Assembly (NCBI GenBank): GCA_029961685.1
Contig: JARWKL010000010.1
Location: 7,771,931 to 7,835,930 of the forward strand
DNA length: 64,000 bases
Origin: Aristolochia californica
Taxonomy: Eukaryota; Streptophyta; Magnoliopsida; Piperales; Aristolochiaceae
Direction of reading: 5' to 3'
How positions within the stretch are numbered: the first letter of the stretch is position 1; each line of letters begins with the position of its first letter. Both the position numbers and the translations under genes were made by a program. This document shows, one piece after another, positions 41,014 to 54,430 of the stretch. The notes under the pieces are model-generated. The model was not told the origin of the DNA, ran no database searches, and saw only the letters and a program-made list of their open reading frames with translations.

Positions 41014-43488
41014 GAAACATATATTTTAAAGGAGAGATGAACTCTCGTAAGTTGTGGTATAATTCAGTGCCAACATAAATGAAAGAGTTGCAAACTGAAT
41101 TTCTGCAAAAATAGAGATGTACGCTTACTGGTCATTAGAATTGATGTGAGATTCACCTACTTAAACTAATAATTTTATTTAAGCAATTATTAACGTATGG
41201 GTCTTACGTCACTTTGAGAATCCCATATTTGTGGCTCAAAATGATTTAGTGTTAGACTATGTAATGACCCATCAATCACTTTGATGCATGATTTTAAATT
41301 GACTTTCAGCTTGAAATGAAGGTTGGGAAAGACTCACTCTCTCGTGACTCAACTTTAAAGGTTAAATTGATTTGTTAGATGAAGGAATCCTCTTATACCC
41401 CTCTATATAAATCCAATGTTGAATCTCAAATGTGTGATTAAAACCTAGGTTAAGGCTTGAAATTTTGAGACCTATAGGTTCCCCAACCTCTTTGATTAGA
41501 ATAGGAAAACAAATAAAAGACCTAATAGGATGCCATGCATATGCCATCACACAAATTAATCTCAGAACTACTAGGTATTCCTAGAATTGCTTAGTATAAG
41601 AAGAAGTTGTCTAGCATGTCTTTCAATTTCACATTACTTGCAAAAGCTAAGCCAAAAAGATGCTCCTAGAAATTGTAGGAAGGGTATGTTTTATACCCAG
41701 ATTTGGAATCAAATGCACTTATGATCTAGTTTGCATTCAATATCTTGAAAATCTCATCTCATGGCAACGATAATTAATTATCCTCATATTGTGAAATCTA
41801 TAATTTGATTCTTTGCACGAAACTTTATAATTAAGATTCTCATCCTTGAGTTGGAGCATAGGCATAAGTACCATGCTTAGCTGACCATGAAGCTTTAAAA
41901 GGTTATTTGAATATGCACAGTGCAATTTAAACCTGCATATGAGTACACATGACAACAAGGCATTCATTCTCCTATAAAGTGAAGGAAGATCTTGCTCAAA
42001 CATAGCTAAATCGATGTAGATCATCACAAATTAGATTGGTTTTACGTCAAGATTTTAGAAATCTTGAGACCTGGACCTAAACTTGAGCTTAACTGTAAAA
42101 TCAACTATGTTGGGATTGGATGAGACTACATGCATAGCCCACTCCATCCTATCTTTTGGGTTCAAAAGCATATATAGGCATATCGCCACGAAACAGAAGC
42201 TTTAAAATATGCAAGATTGATTAAGTGAAAAGCCCTCAATCAAATGATGAAAAATCTTGAGCATAAAAAAAATGGCACAAATTAAAAACTTTTTGGGTCA
42301 AACTCCTCAACTAATGAGAAAAAGTAGGCAAGAGAATTCAAATAGCTTTATTAGCATGAAAAATATCCCTAAGTTTCTTCAAGAAATGAACCATAGAGTT
42401 TGAAATTTTATTGCCTATGAAGTTTTTCACTTGCTTGCTCTTATAATGATTTGAATGTGTAAATGCACATATGTGCTTAGATTAATGGTGAGACCATTGG
42501 TGTGTCTCAACCAAACACCATCTTTGAGTATTGAAACTGATAAGTTGGATCATATAAATCTCAAAGATCAATGTTTGGCATAAACTTGAATATCCCCTTG
42601 AGCATAAGAATTTGAGATATTATGCCTTGATATGTTTTTCTTACACTAGATTGAATTTATAATTATTTTTTAATTGAATGTTAAATTTGATCATTACCAT
42701 GAGTACTTGAAAGCATTATGACCAAGAGATGGTTGAAATTAAATGAATCATTTGGGTTGATAATGTTTATGTAACACCTAGAAAATTTGATTAAGCATGT
42801 ATGAGGAGTGTTTTTTGGGTGTCATAGTGAGTTTGAGGAGAATGAATGAAATAAGCAAATTGAGGAGAAAAGAAGTAAGAAGATGCAAATGAGGGTGAAG
42901 ATATCAAAGAAAGTTAAGGAGAAAAGACCCTAGTAGATTCACGATAGTGAGCGTATGAGATAAAGGATCCTGTTGTAATGAATGATCCTTGAAGGGGAAA
43001 AGAGAGTACTAGGCACACTAGAGAAACCCAGTAAGTTGAAGAAGATGATCAATTAAAAGGATGAATCAAATTACATACATAGGGATGAACAAATGGAAAA
43101 TGAATGAGGTAGAACTAGACTTTGAAATTATTGAATCAAATTTGTAGTATAAGAAATACATTGGAAGTACATATTAACACATGCTATAGGGGGAGTAAAA
43201 TACGATAATCCAAGGGAGAGCACAACATGATGCCAAGGGCATCAAGGGGAGCATCAATTTATGGGGAACATACCTCTAGTCCCCATTATGATTGATGGTG
43301 TCAAAAGGGGGAGAAAATTTGGAGGGAGTATATAAAAATTCTTACAAAGTAACAATAGCATTGGACTTTGGGGGAGTGAAGGTGAAAAAGTTTAATTTTT
43401 ATACTTGATATTTATTTTTATATGTGCATTCATTGTGATTATATTTTTATATGGTTACAGGTGTTTTTAATTATAAAAAAGCAGAGAT
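41014..43488. other. Non-coding DNA, possibly retroelement 3' region
   Basis: AT-rich sequence with no convincing coding frame. From about 43180 it becomes rich in GGGGGAG-type words (GATGGTGTCAAAAGGGGGAG near 43300), as seen upstream of SIRE-type Copia LTRs. The earlier part could be anything. Confidence 0.4.
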
Positions 43489-44982
43489 TGTTGGTCCAAA
43501 GATCTACATTGAGATAATTTTAATGATAACAAACATTCAAGTTATTAAGTATATTGCATAACTCATAAAGCCCTCAAAGGAAATTTCTGGCACCATATCA
43601 ATTCGATGAGCCATGGTCCGTTCTAACAATCCATTAAAAATGGGAAGCCAAGTAGTTCATGCAAAAAAAATACACCATCCAAACAATTCAAACAACACCT
43701 CTTAACGAAACAAGAGAAACAGATAATCATTTTGTGCCAATAGCCAATGGGCAGAAGGAGTCAACCACATAGCACCAAGTAACTTTAGTTAGAAAATTGA
43801 AGAATTAAAATACAAAGTTCAAAGGAGTCAAGCCACGTAGAGAAGTCAAACTCATCAGTGAGAAAGAAGAAACTTTGAAGTAGAAAAAAAAGGAATCAAG
43901 AATACTATGAAAAAGGAGCAAAAGGAGTCGACCCTATGGAAGGAGTCGACCCTCTATCATAGCAATAAGAAAGGGTGTTGAGTATAAAGAAGTAAAAAGT
44001 TTTGAAGGTCAAAATTGTATATTAGTTTTTGACAAAAAGGAGTTTACCTTGAACAAGAGTGTACCCCATGCTCTAGAAATTCAAAATTTTTGAATGTTAG
44101 AAATAGATCCAAAAGATGTAGGTCTCTAAATTTTGTAAGTGACCTACCAACATATTTTCTAGCAAAATAGGATTTACTGATTATTTTTCATAATTTTTGG
44201 ACTTATTTTTATAAATGCCAAAAATATTCATAGCAATACGTGCTTTAGCCGTCTTGGGCCCTATTGTGTAAAGGCGCTTTATAGGTAGGCATCTCGCTCT
44301 ATTGCTACTTTGGGCGTGTGCGCTAAAACTAAACTGCGCGAAAAATCTCTTTGTGGGTCTAGGTTAGTATGCCTATTAGTTGTTGTAAATGTAAGTGAGG
44401 GTATGTTATCATAAGTTGGTAGTTGTGGTCAGTTGATTTAGGTAAGTCCCTGTGTGGGTAGCATTGCAATTGGCCTAGAGGTAATTTGTTGTTGATGTTA
44501 TAGAACAACCAAAGGTTAATAGAGTCTCAAAGTGCTATAACATCTTGAGGGGTAAACTTGCAACCCATAGAAGGATTATTAACCACCTAAAAAATCCCAT
44601 GTTTAATTTTATGTAGTTACTCCCCAATGTACCTTGATCAATGTGCATGAATGTAAACTGTAAAATTGGTCATGGACAAGTACACAAACATAAAAATTAA
44701 GCAAAAGGAGTTAAAATTAAGAACAAAAGTTAACAACCAATTCCCCCCTTTGGGTTTGTTCCTTAGGGGACCTAACAAGGGTGGGTTTGGTTTCTCATAT
44801 AGTCACTTTTTTCTTAAGTGATAAAAATCTAAACAAAGAAAGGGCAAAACAACTAATAACTCAACCTAATGTATCAATTTCCATGCATGGTGTGTTTTCT
44901 TCTTCTACCTTGAGTCTTCTTATCTTTTCTGAGTTCATCACTTGCTGCCAATATTGTGGCTCTGTAGTTGAGAGGAACATAT
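43489..44982 (+). mobile_element. Possible SIRE-like Copia LTR
   Basis: Starts TGTTGGTCCAAAGATC at 43489, directly after an A/G-rich tract. It includes TTTTAATGATAACAAACATTCAAG, a word arrangement common at SIRE/Maximus LTR starts (family resemblance from memory, not computed). At its far end TTGGTATCAAACTAGG (about 44984) looks like a Met-tRNA primer-binding site, followed by a short gag-like reading. The 3' boundary and any target duplication could not be fixed. The element is probably partial. Confidence 0.45.
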
Positions 44983-45154
44983 CAAATTGGTATCAAACTA
45001 GGTTTCACTTTTGTCACTGAGTAATGAAAGGGAGAGTTATGATTTCAATAGAAGAGAATTTTACTGTTATTTTATAGAAAGCAACAGGTTTATTAATTTT
45101 TTTTCTCATAAATTCTTGTTTTGTCATGTTTAATTTTTCAATGGCACCATAAAT

Positions 45155-45310
45155 GAGCGAAAAGAAAATTGATGAATTGGTCACATGGATGGAAGCTATG
45201 ACTCTTAGGATAGATACAATTCCAGCCAAAGGAGATAAGGTGGATGAGAATATGACGAACATTCAAAAGCAATTATAGCTTATGAAGCAAATGCTTCAGC
45301 ACCTTTCAGT
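45155..45310 (+). pseudogene. Gag-like N-terminal fragment
   Basis: The reading MSEKKIDELVTWMEAMTLRI, then PAKGDKVDENMTNIQKQL, with stops soon after. It resembles the coiled-coil gag openings of plant LTR elements that begin M-x-E-K-x-x-D-E-L. Its position just downstream of a primer-binding-site-like sequence supports a retrotransposon origin. The superfamily is uncertain. Confidence 0.4.
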
Positions 45311-45867
45311 TGGAAGAGTTGGAATCTTAAAGCAGTACACTACCTAGAAATCTGCTCCAATAAGTTCTACCACTAGGGGAAGGGGATGCAAGGGATTGTC
45401 AGCCCTTGCCGACCAATTTGAGGTCTTCTCAAGCCATGAGCATTCAACCTTGAATACCTCACATTGATTTCTCACTACAAATAGAAAGATGAACGAATAA
45501 AAGACATGACAAAAATTAAGAAGAGAAATAAATGGATGGTTAAACCCCCTGACTTATAATAAATGAGATTAATATCAGAAAAAAAGCTAAAACTTGAAAA
45601 TAGAGAAAATTCATTGGAGCCAAAGGAATTTCAAATAATTGTCAAATTTACGTATTTATCAGATTTTTTATTTATTAAATGAAACAAGAACAAAACAAAA
45701 ATTCTTAACCAATTAGGCATTCAGGTAGTTTTACCTAATTACCATTTACTGTTTATTAAATGGAACTAAAATGGGTAAGGGTTACTCTACATCAAATTAA
45801 GATTAATTCGATAAAAAAATTATTTGAGTGAATATATGTTAAAGATAAAACATAAATCATGTACCTT

Positions 45868-46349
45868 TTGTTACAATGTGGGACCTACCATGATGTGCAA
45901 CCAAGGTGAGACCTACCATGAGGACGTCAGCCAAGAGGAGTCACCACATGAGCTGGAATACATTGGAAGATTTGAGGATCAAGTGGGACCCACAAAATAT
46001 ACCATCAGTTAGTATCTTTTCCAACATGAGTTGGAAAGATTTGCATATCTTCCTTGATTTATATGATTGATTTATCTTCCTTAGATTGACACATTATAAG
46101 GAAAAATAGGAATCTTAATTGATTAAGGAGTTTCCCTAATTATGTATTGGAAATAGTATAAATAGGGGGTCTTGGTTGAGGCATTCAATCAAGCTCCTCT
46201 TCTCTCATTCACGTGAAAGACTCTTAACTCTCTTCTCTTTAGTTTTTCTTCTTCTCCCCTCTCTCTACCAAAGAGCTCTCTTTTACATTTCTCTTTTTTT
46301 TTTCTCTCCCCTTGCTCGAGATATTATTCATGGGGTCCTAAATTCAACA
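45868..46349 (+). repeat. 5' LTR of Copia E
   Basis: 482 bp, TGTTACAATG…TTCAACA. The promoter-like part contains AGTATAAATAGGGG near 46150, a likely TATA box. Confidence 0.9.
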
Positions 46350-46979
46350 TGGTATTAGAGTAACCAATTTAGGATCTCCACGTCAAAGGAATGCTCTAAG
46401 AAGATATAATCATAGAAGGCTCTTCATGAAGCAAGATTGAAGCTCATGAGATTAGTTTTTCTGGTTATGATATTAGTGATTTATGCTACTGGTTTTCAGA
46501 TATTAAAAGGATGATTTAGAGATGTTTTTATGCACGCCTTCATCTTATGAGGTTGTGAAAATATTTGCATCTTGTATTAGAAGAAGTTGTCAAGGCAGTT
46601 TTTGTTATTTTGAAAAATTTGTTGACCGAGACCGGTTTATATTGAAATTTTTGCATAAAGAGTTATAACTTTGTGGGAACGAGATTTCCTGATAAATAAG
46701 AATGGTATTGAGCCTTTTATGAGTGATTATTCAAAAAATTTCAGAAATATGATTATTTAGCTTTTATGCTAAAACCTCTCCATTAACAAATTTGGTTAAA
46801 GACCTATACTTGGGTTTTTTAACTAGTAGTTGATTGGAGAATGTTTTAAAAAGTGAATTGCCTATTATGGCGGAAGAATACATGGGTCTCAAGAGTGATA
46901 TACTCAAGATTACTACTGTACCCTTGCGAGGGGTATCAAATTTTATGAGCTAGTCCACATCGGTTCGCAGATTTCTTAT

Positions 46980-49232
46980 AACAAAAGACCTCCTTGGTCA
47001 CCTCACCACCCGTGGACCACCTATTAATGAAGATGATATTTTTTATAACAAGTGGTTGAAGAATAATATTTTGGTGATTAGTTGGCTTATTAACAACATG
47101 GAAGAACATGTCTCCAATAATGTTATTCATCTTGACATGACTAAACAAATTTGGGAGACATGTACTAACATGTATTCCATCTTTGACAACTTACACATGC
47201 CATATGATATTCTCCAAAGAATGCTTACCACTAAACAAGGAGACAATATCCATGAATATTTGGCTCGGTGTAGAGGTCTTCTACAAGAATGGAAAATAGC
47301 CCAGCCTACCAACACGGATGTCTCGGTCCAAAACAAACAAAAAAAAGCTTTAGACACGACCATATGCCTTGCTAAAATCAAACCGTATCTTGAAGTTGCT
47401 AAGAGCCAACTTCTTCGCTCTTCCGTGGTTCCTACCTTTGATGATGTATATGCCACACTTCTCCATATTCCAGATGCTTTTTCCTCTAAAACAGAAGTAT
47501 CCTTCGCTATGTACTTTGGACATAGGAGAACATCATCTGACCAAGGGCAAGGCTGAGGCATAAATTATAGAGGAGGCCGAGGAAGAGGTAGAAGGAATGG
47601 GTTTGATAGAATAGATGGGAAGGAATGCGCTTATTGTGGGAAATTTGGCCACTCTAGAGACCAATGCTTCCATTTGAAAGATTGTTCCTACTATGGCATC
47701 CAAGGCCACCTTAGAGAAAGATGTTATAAACTCAAATGGCAAAATAGACCAGAATAAGGCTAAGCAAGCCTTAGAGAGTGAAACAAAAGAAGATCCGTCT
47801 ACCACATCACAAGCAAAGAAAACATTGACTGATGAAGAGTATGTGATGCTATAGAAAATGTGAACATTGATGGGTTCAACTCCAAGTACTTCCTCAACTA
47901 CTGCTACAACCACCGCTTCAGGTATGCTATTTACCTCTTCTTCATGTTGGATAATTGACTCAGGAGCCTTCCAGCATCTTACAGGTAAAAAAATTTTATT
48001 ACACTCAGTTTCTCTATTTCCTTCACATAAATATGTTCGCATAGCTGACGACTCCCAAACTAAAGTTCAAGGGAAAGGAACCACTTCTGTTACACCATCA
48101 CTTCCGCTCACTGATATTCTTTTTGTTCCTACCTTTCCTTCAAATCTTTTATCAGTTAGTCAACTCACCAAACATTTTCATTGCTCCATCACCTTCTCAC
48201 CCACTTCTTGTGTGTTTTAGGATCTTATAACGAAGCAAGTGATTGGTGGAGGCCATGAACAAGGGGGCTCTACTACCTAGATGTGACAAAAATAAATACC
48301 ATTTCCACCAGTGAAATTGAAACCAGGTTATGGCACAACCGGTTGGTACATTTGTCCACACAATATTTTCATCATATTTTTCCTACTCTTAAAATGAGGA
48401 CAAAGTTTCAATGTGAAGTCTGTAAAATGAGTAAACATCAGAGGTTTACATACTCACTTTGTCCAGAAGTTAAAAGTGTCACTCCATTTGCCTTAATTCA
48501 TACTGATGTATGGGGACCCTTGAGTGTCTTAAGCATTTCTCAAGTAAAATATTTTATTATATTTATTGATGACTTCGCTCGTACCACTTGGTTATTTTTA
48601 TTTAAAAAGCGTTTTGAAATACCATTGATTTTTAAATCTTTTCATGCTATGGTACTCACCTAGTTTAGTAAAAAATTCAAATACTCTTGTCAGATAATGA
48701 AAAGAATACACCTCCAAAGACCTTGACTCCTTTTGTCAAGAAAATGGCATTATTCATCAAACCTCATGCGCCTACACTCCTCAACAAAATGTTATAGCCG
48801 AAAGGAAGAACCATCATATTCTTGAGGTAGCTCGCGGTTTACTATATGCCATGAAAGTTTCATACTTTTTTTGGCCGCATGCAATCCTTACTGCATGTTT
48901 TCTTATAAATCGGTTACCATCTTCTGGTCTTGGTAACAAATCCCCTTCTTATTGAACTGGGATTCTACAAAGAAGCTCCTATGGACTTATATTGTGATAA
49001 TCAGACCGCAAAACACATAACATCGAATCTAGTCTTCTATGAAAGAACAAAGCATATTGAAGTAGACTGTCACTTCATACGAGAAAAATTCACTACAGGC
49101 ATCTTATCTCTTAAGCATATATCTTCGCAGAACCAGGTTGCAGACATTCTATCCAAACCAATCACTCATAAAATTTTGTCCACCATCTGCAACAAGCTGG
49201 GCATCTACGATGTTTTCTCACCCCCAACTTGA
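46980..49232 (+). pseudogene. Copia E gag-pol remnants
   Basis: Gag is at 46980-47556 (NNMEEHVSNNVIHLDMTKQI, WETCTNMYS). Two zinc-knuckle readings follow at about 47620-47740 (CAYCGKFGHSRDQC, CSYYGIQGHLRERC). The protease active-site reading SCWIIDSGAFQHLTG lies in 47867-48220. Gag-pre-integrase and integrase occupy 48283-48663 (LWHNRLVHLS, CEVCKMSKHQR, HTDVWGPLSV, FIDDFARTTWLF), with integrase continuing in other frames to about 48925 (PQQN, GLLYAMKVSYFFWPHAI). From 48940 the RNase H tail reads MDLYCDNQTAKHITSN and VDCHFIREKF, ending at 49230. RT is absent. Confidence 0.9.
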
Positions 49233-49239
49233 GGGGGAG

Positions 49240-49713
49240 TGTTACAATGTGGGACCCACCATAACGTGCAACCATGGTGGGACCCACCATGAGGACGTCA
49301 GCCAAGAGGAGTCACCACAGGAGCTGGAATGAGCTGAAATACATTGGAAGATTTGAGGATCAAGTGGGACCCACAAAATATACAACGAGCAAGTATCTTT
49401 CCCAACATGAGTTGGAAAGATTTGCATATCTTCCTTGATTTATATGATTGATGTATGATAAGGAAAAGTAGACATCCTAATTGATTAAGGAGTTTCCCTA
49501 ATTATGTATTGGAAATAGTATAAATAGGGGTCTTGGTTGAGGCATTCAATCAAGCTCTCCTCTTCTCTCATTCACGTGAAAGACTCTACTTCTCTTCTCT
49601 TTAGTTTTTCTTCTTCTCCTCTCTCTCTACCCGAGAGCTCTCTTTTCCTTTTCTCTTTTTTCTTTCTCTTTCCCCTTGCTCGAGATATTATTCATGTGGT
49701 CCTAAATTCAACA
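49240..49713 (+). repeat. 3' LTR of Copia E
   Basis: 474 bp, TGTTACAATG…TTCAACA. The main difference from the 5' LTR is a short deletion after ATATGATTGAT. Confidence 0.9.
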
Positions 49714-49718
49714 CCTTT

Positions 49719-51780
49719 TCCTAAGGATTTTATAATATTCTTTTAAATACTTTTTTATACATCGTAATGATGTTTTTCTTAGCTTTTTGTGTGTGTATAC
49801 TCTAATATGGTATTTTTATACTTTTAATAGTTTAAAAATTTTTAAGTCATTTTTATAATTCAATTTATTTATCCAATTACCAATTCTATTGTTCAATTAA
49901 TAGTTACATAAATGGGATATAGAATAATCTCATTTATATAATGATAACACCATATATCGATATACCGTGTATAATTGAAACGGTTACATGGAATTGTGTA
50001 TTCCATTTCATGTATATATCATTTACAACCTACTTTAAAAATACTGAAAATTCTATTGAAATCTTAATACAAACCTCACAACAAGAAAAAAATTGCCTAT
50101 TATTTTGTCATGTTTAGTTGAAGCTATTAAAAGGAGCATGAGGCCAAATTTCTTCTTTAGACGTTATATTGAGGCCAACACCAAGCTATTTGCCAATGAG
50201 AAAGTCAACATATCCATTGTTTCAGGCTTTTTTTGACACTTGTAGAAGATAAAGTTGAAGTCCTATGAAAATTCTACTGCAAGAGGTTACAACAAGAAAA
50301 CTCTCGACTGCACTACTTTATTGAACTTTTAGGAATCCACCAAACTTAACATGAGATTGAAGTTCCTCAAACGTCACACAATAGGCATCAAGAAAGTCAA
50401 AGTGCTAGTTGATCATGGAGACCCAATCTAGAAGTTAGTTTGACTAGAAGACTATCAAACATTGATTATAGACATCCAAATCAGAGGAAAAATAAGAAAA
50501 TTGATCTCTACACATTTAATTTCTTGTAATTTGACAATGTTGTACTTAAGATCACGCCTCTTAGTGGACCGAACTTTTGTAAGTCGATATTTTCAGCATA
50601 CCCGATTGGACATATTCGCCACTCATCTCTTTCTCGACATATGCTAAAGGAAACAAAGTACTCTAATACCATGACATCCTTGGGGTGCAAAGAATAACTG
50701 AGACATCAAAGCTTCAAGATCATATTTGAGTTGGTCAAGTAAAAAACGGGTAGACTCAATTGTTACCCATCTATGTTTAGTAGGCAATCAAATCATGGAG
50801 CACTAATGGTTCTATCATGCACCACATCACCATTTTTTCAGGTTCAATTATTCAATTGAGGACAATTTTTTTCTTAGGATTATTGTTAAGAAGCTATTGA
50901 TCTTAAGATCTTTGTTCTGCCAAGTTTTAATGTAACAAATCCATGTATGATTAGTAAGGTTCGGATATATTTTCAAAGCATTTCTACGTTCACAACACTC
51001 CTAACTTCTAGAAAGAGAAGGAGAAGAAAGATTGTTTGGATTGTCAAACTATGCATGACAGACTTAAGAGAAGGCCCAAAGTATTGTTTGAATAGTGATG
51101 CCATAAGCTGGCATTATGATTTTCTATCATGGCATTCTAATTTTGGAAACAGAAACTGCCCAAAAGCCTTTTAATTAAAATGTCAATCAAGCATTGAAAT
51201 GTTGTTGTCTAGAAACACAACAAAACTGGATTTTGAGTCTCGATCTAGCTAAGATAGTTATCCAAATTCTATAAGAGACCAACCATTTTAGTTAGCAATT
51301 AACACCAGGAATTGTAAGTACTTATTAGCAATTCCTCATAAAGGATTTTGCAGATTTTACAAACAAGTAAAAAATCTCTTTCAAAACCTAATAACTTTAT
51401 TGGAACATTAAGAGTTTGTTTCAAATGTGATTTTTGCCTCATTTCAATCAAAAAACTTAGCAACACCAAGGAGAAATTCTCTAAGGGACACACTTTCAAA
51501 TCATCTATAGAAGTGGGATTTGAAACTCAAAGTTTAATCTACCCCAACTTTCAAGAAAATAGATACACAAAAGCTCTTACTTTTAAATCTTTGAGATATC
51601 TTAGCTTAGAAACTTGTTGGATCTAATCCTAGTGATTTCTAAATCATTATCCAATGTCCAAAAAAATAAATTAAGCTTATAATTTCAAATCTATCATATG
51701 ATTGAGTTATTTTATATGAGGCACATGACATAAACTCATGTTTTTATATCCTTGATTGCTTTAGCTTTTTGTTTGAGTTG
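49719..51780. other. AT-rich DNA with no recognised gene
   Basis: Short unrelated frames on both strands. 50090-50650 reads like heavily decayed coding DNA (in-frame fragments with many stops) but has no motif I can name. No LTR ends or inverted repeats were found here. Confidence 0.4.
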
Positions 51781-51785
51781 GAATT

Positions 51786-53348
51786 TGTTGAATTTAAGGA
51801 AAAAAAATACTTCATTGACTTCATTAACTTATTATAATCAGAGTACATGAACCTCTATTTATAATAGAGGAAGGTAGTAGAGTCCAATTACAATAAAACT
51901 ACCTTTGTCCCAATTACACCCAAACTCTAACACTTAAAGATAAGTCCTAGCATAATTAAATAACTCAATATAGATAAAAGACAAACCTAACTCAAACTAA
52001 AACTCTTCTAGGAGGTGATCATTAGATAAAGATACTTTCTTGAGTCCTTCTTGATCTTCCAACTGATGTGATAAGGATGCCAGCTCATGGTAATCATTGT
52101 ACGTCCTACTTCTTATAGGTTTGGGCCCTTCTTGTGGGCATTCTTTTGTTGTTTAGCCCATCTTATAATACTCTTAGATATGTGGGCCTTCCTTGGTCGT
52201 GTGGGCTTGAACCCTATCTTCAAACACTCCCTTTTAAGTTGGGAGTGAGAGAACATCAAGAACTCCCAGCTTGCTGCAAATGATGTATAAATTTTTTTTG
52301 TATAAAATGACAGTCCTCCAATCTTCTAACTCTCCCCCTCACGCTGGTGCTCTCTTCCTTGAGACCCAGCTGGCCAATTCATGGGGGTATAACATATATG
52401 CAATAATAAGTTCCTCCGTCAAGGACTTCCAACCAGAAATAATTTTGATATTTTTGACAGGGATGAAGTTCCTTTGTCATGGACTCTCAACCACAAATAA
52501 TTTTGATATTTTTGACGGGGATGAAGTTCCTCCGTCATGGACTCCCAACCACAAATAATTTTGATGGAGATGAATTTCCTCTGTCATGGACTCCCAACCA
52601 CAAATAATTTTGATCTTTATGATGGGGATGAAGTTCCTTCGTCAAGGACTCCCAACCACATATAGTTTTGATATTTTTGATAGGGTAAAATAAATGATGA
52701 CATGAGGCGACCTCTTCTTCAATAATAATGTCCCAAAGAGACATAATAGATGCAATCGAATATAACACGACCATCTTCCAATACATATAACATGAACCAA
52801 AATAATAAACCTTGTAGAAGGACCCATGAAATAATCATAATCTGATATAAATATTTTTTCTTAGATGCAAAAACTTCATCTTTTGTGCTCCCCTTTTCTT
52901 GAATATTTTGGTCACATAAACTCATCCACAATATATGGAATAAAATACATCTTTCTTGTACTTCTTGTATTTCTCCCCCTCAAGCTGGGAGGTAATGGCA
53001 GTGATCCTAGCTTGAACCAAATATCATAGATGTAACAATAAGCCCAAATAACAGAGATGTATAAATAAGCCCTCAAACCAGGGAGAAGTGAGATATTTTC
53101 CTGATATATCAAATCAAAAAGTGACGCAAAACAATTGGCATAAATTCAGAATTTTCAATACAACAGAATACCAACATGACCTTTGATTCTTCCAATGTAA
53201 ATATTTCTTTAAAAATATAGATTAGATTGACATGGGATTATTCTATCCCAAAGAAAATATGCCTATCTTGGTCGTGTGGCCCATCTTATAATACTCTTAG
53301 ATATGTGGGCCTTCCTTGGTTGTGTGGGCTGGAGCCCATCTTCCAACA
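51786..53348 (-). mobile_element. LTR element D, internally deleted relative of element C
   Basis: A minus-strand insertion, 1563 bp, with a perfect 5-bp duplication, GAATT, at 51781-51785 and 53349-53353. The 3' LTR is full length (51786-52226, 441 bp, the same size as the element C 3' LTR). At the 5' end only the first 85 bases or so of the LTR (53264-53348) remain, joined directly to internal sequence, so the rest of the 5' LTR, the primer-binding site and the first part of the interior are gone. The remaining interior is collinear with element C (about 12250-13820) without the Cassandra insertion. No coding capacity. Confidence 0.9.
52404..52690 (-). repeat. Tandem repeats in element D
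   Basis: About five copies of a unit of 46-60 bp carrying GATGAAGTTCCTCCGTCATGG, then ACTCCCAACCACAAATAATTTTGAT, with spacings of about 59, 46 and 59 bases. It occupies the position of the unrelated 70-bp repeat of element C, sharing only the AAAATATCA-type border word. Confidence 0.8.
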
Positions 53349-53353
53349 GAATT

Positions 53354-54430
53354 TATGTGCAATAATTGTTAAAACCACTTGTAATAGACCAACAAGTTAT
53401 CCATAGGCTTAGTGTCAAATTGCTTTATGTGATTGAGTTGCAATTTGGGGACCAAGTCTAGTAGAACTCGTGTTTTTAAATCTATTACTGTACTTACATG
53501 TTTTGTTTGTGGAAGTTGAGTCATTGCACTTTTAAATTACTAGTTATTGTTCAACAATTCATCACCGGCTTTTTGAATTTTAAATTTGTCATTTAGTGAG
53601 GTAGTTTTTCTTTAAGATTTTTATCGAAAAATCATTATGTGGGTTTTCAAAAATGATATTGAGTTTCAAATTGTGCATGTTCGTATGTCCTTGAGTTGAT
53701 ATAACAATTGGAGGGCACATTAATATTGGGGTGCAATTATTTTTGTGCTTTATTATTAGATTTGCCTATTCAAAGAGGTCCTAAATAAGTTTAATTGTAA
53801 AAACAAGTATACCTCTAGCTTGAAATATAGACAAACAAATGAAAGTATAATTCATAGATTTGGAGTTTTTAGAATTGCCATTAAACCTTTTTAATTCCAA
53901 AAGCTTATCAACTATGAAATAAAGTTATAAAGATCTATCTCTACAACACAAGTCTCCCCTTATATATACACCCCTAGATGAAAGCTTCCCTTAGATGTGA
54001 ACTCTTCTATTTTCTCCATTTTTTTCATAATAAAATAGAGTACATCGAGGGACGAAGAGACTTGTGATTTTTCACTTGGGATATTAAGCACTAAGTATGA
54101 AAATTAACTTGTTAGAAAACTTTTCTAGGATGTTTACACCCATAATTTATTCTCCCCCTAAAGCTATGATTACTCTTCAATTTCACATGTTTGCCCTTGA
54201 AGCTTAGTTTCAAACACCTGATATCTCTTTTTGTCACGATAGAAAATGATCTTGGAGGGAAACATCCCAGATGTGGAAATCTAATGATTGTACATATGAA
54301 TGACAAGATAGATTCCAAGGAACTTATTTTTAACATATGAAATGTAACAATGAATTTGGAAGCATGATTATAATCACTGTATGTCAAACATTTCTAATAC
54401 CAATTGTTGCACGGTCATTAGTCAATCGTG
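53354..54430. other. AT-rich spacer, no gene seen
   Basis: No frame with a recognised motif and no repeat boundary. It directly precedes the Copia fragment at 54430. Confidence 0.45.

Larger units (their letters stand above)
45868..49713 (+). mobile_element. Ty1/Copia retrotransposon E, lacking reverse transcriptase
   Basis: A complete insertion with LTRs 45868-46349 and 49240-49713 and a perfect 5-bp duplication, CCTTT, at 45863-45867 and 49714-49718. The primer-binding site TGGTATTAGAG starts at 46350 and the polypurine tract (ACTTGAGGGGGAG) ends at 49239. The internal order is gag, zinc knuckle, protease, integrase and RNase H tail. The reverse transcriptase and most of the RNase H are missing between about 48930 and 48940. 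Frameshifts and stops make gag-pol inactive; the LTRs remain very similar. Confidence 0.93.

Noticed and set aside
43489..45310. A complete SIRE-type element
   Set aside because: Only an LTR-like start, a primer-site-like word and a short gag-like reading are visible; no second LTR, pol or target duplication could be found.
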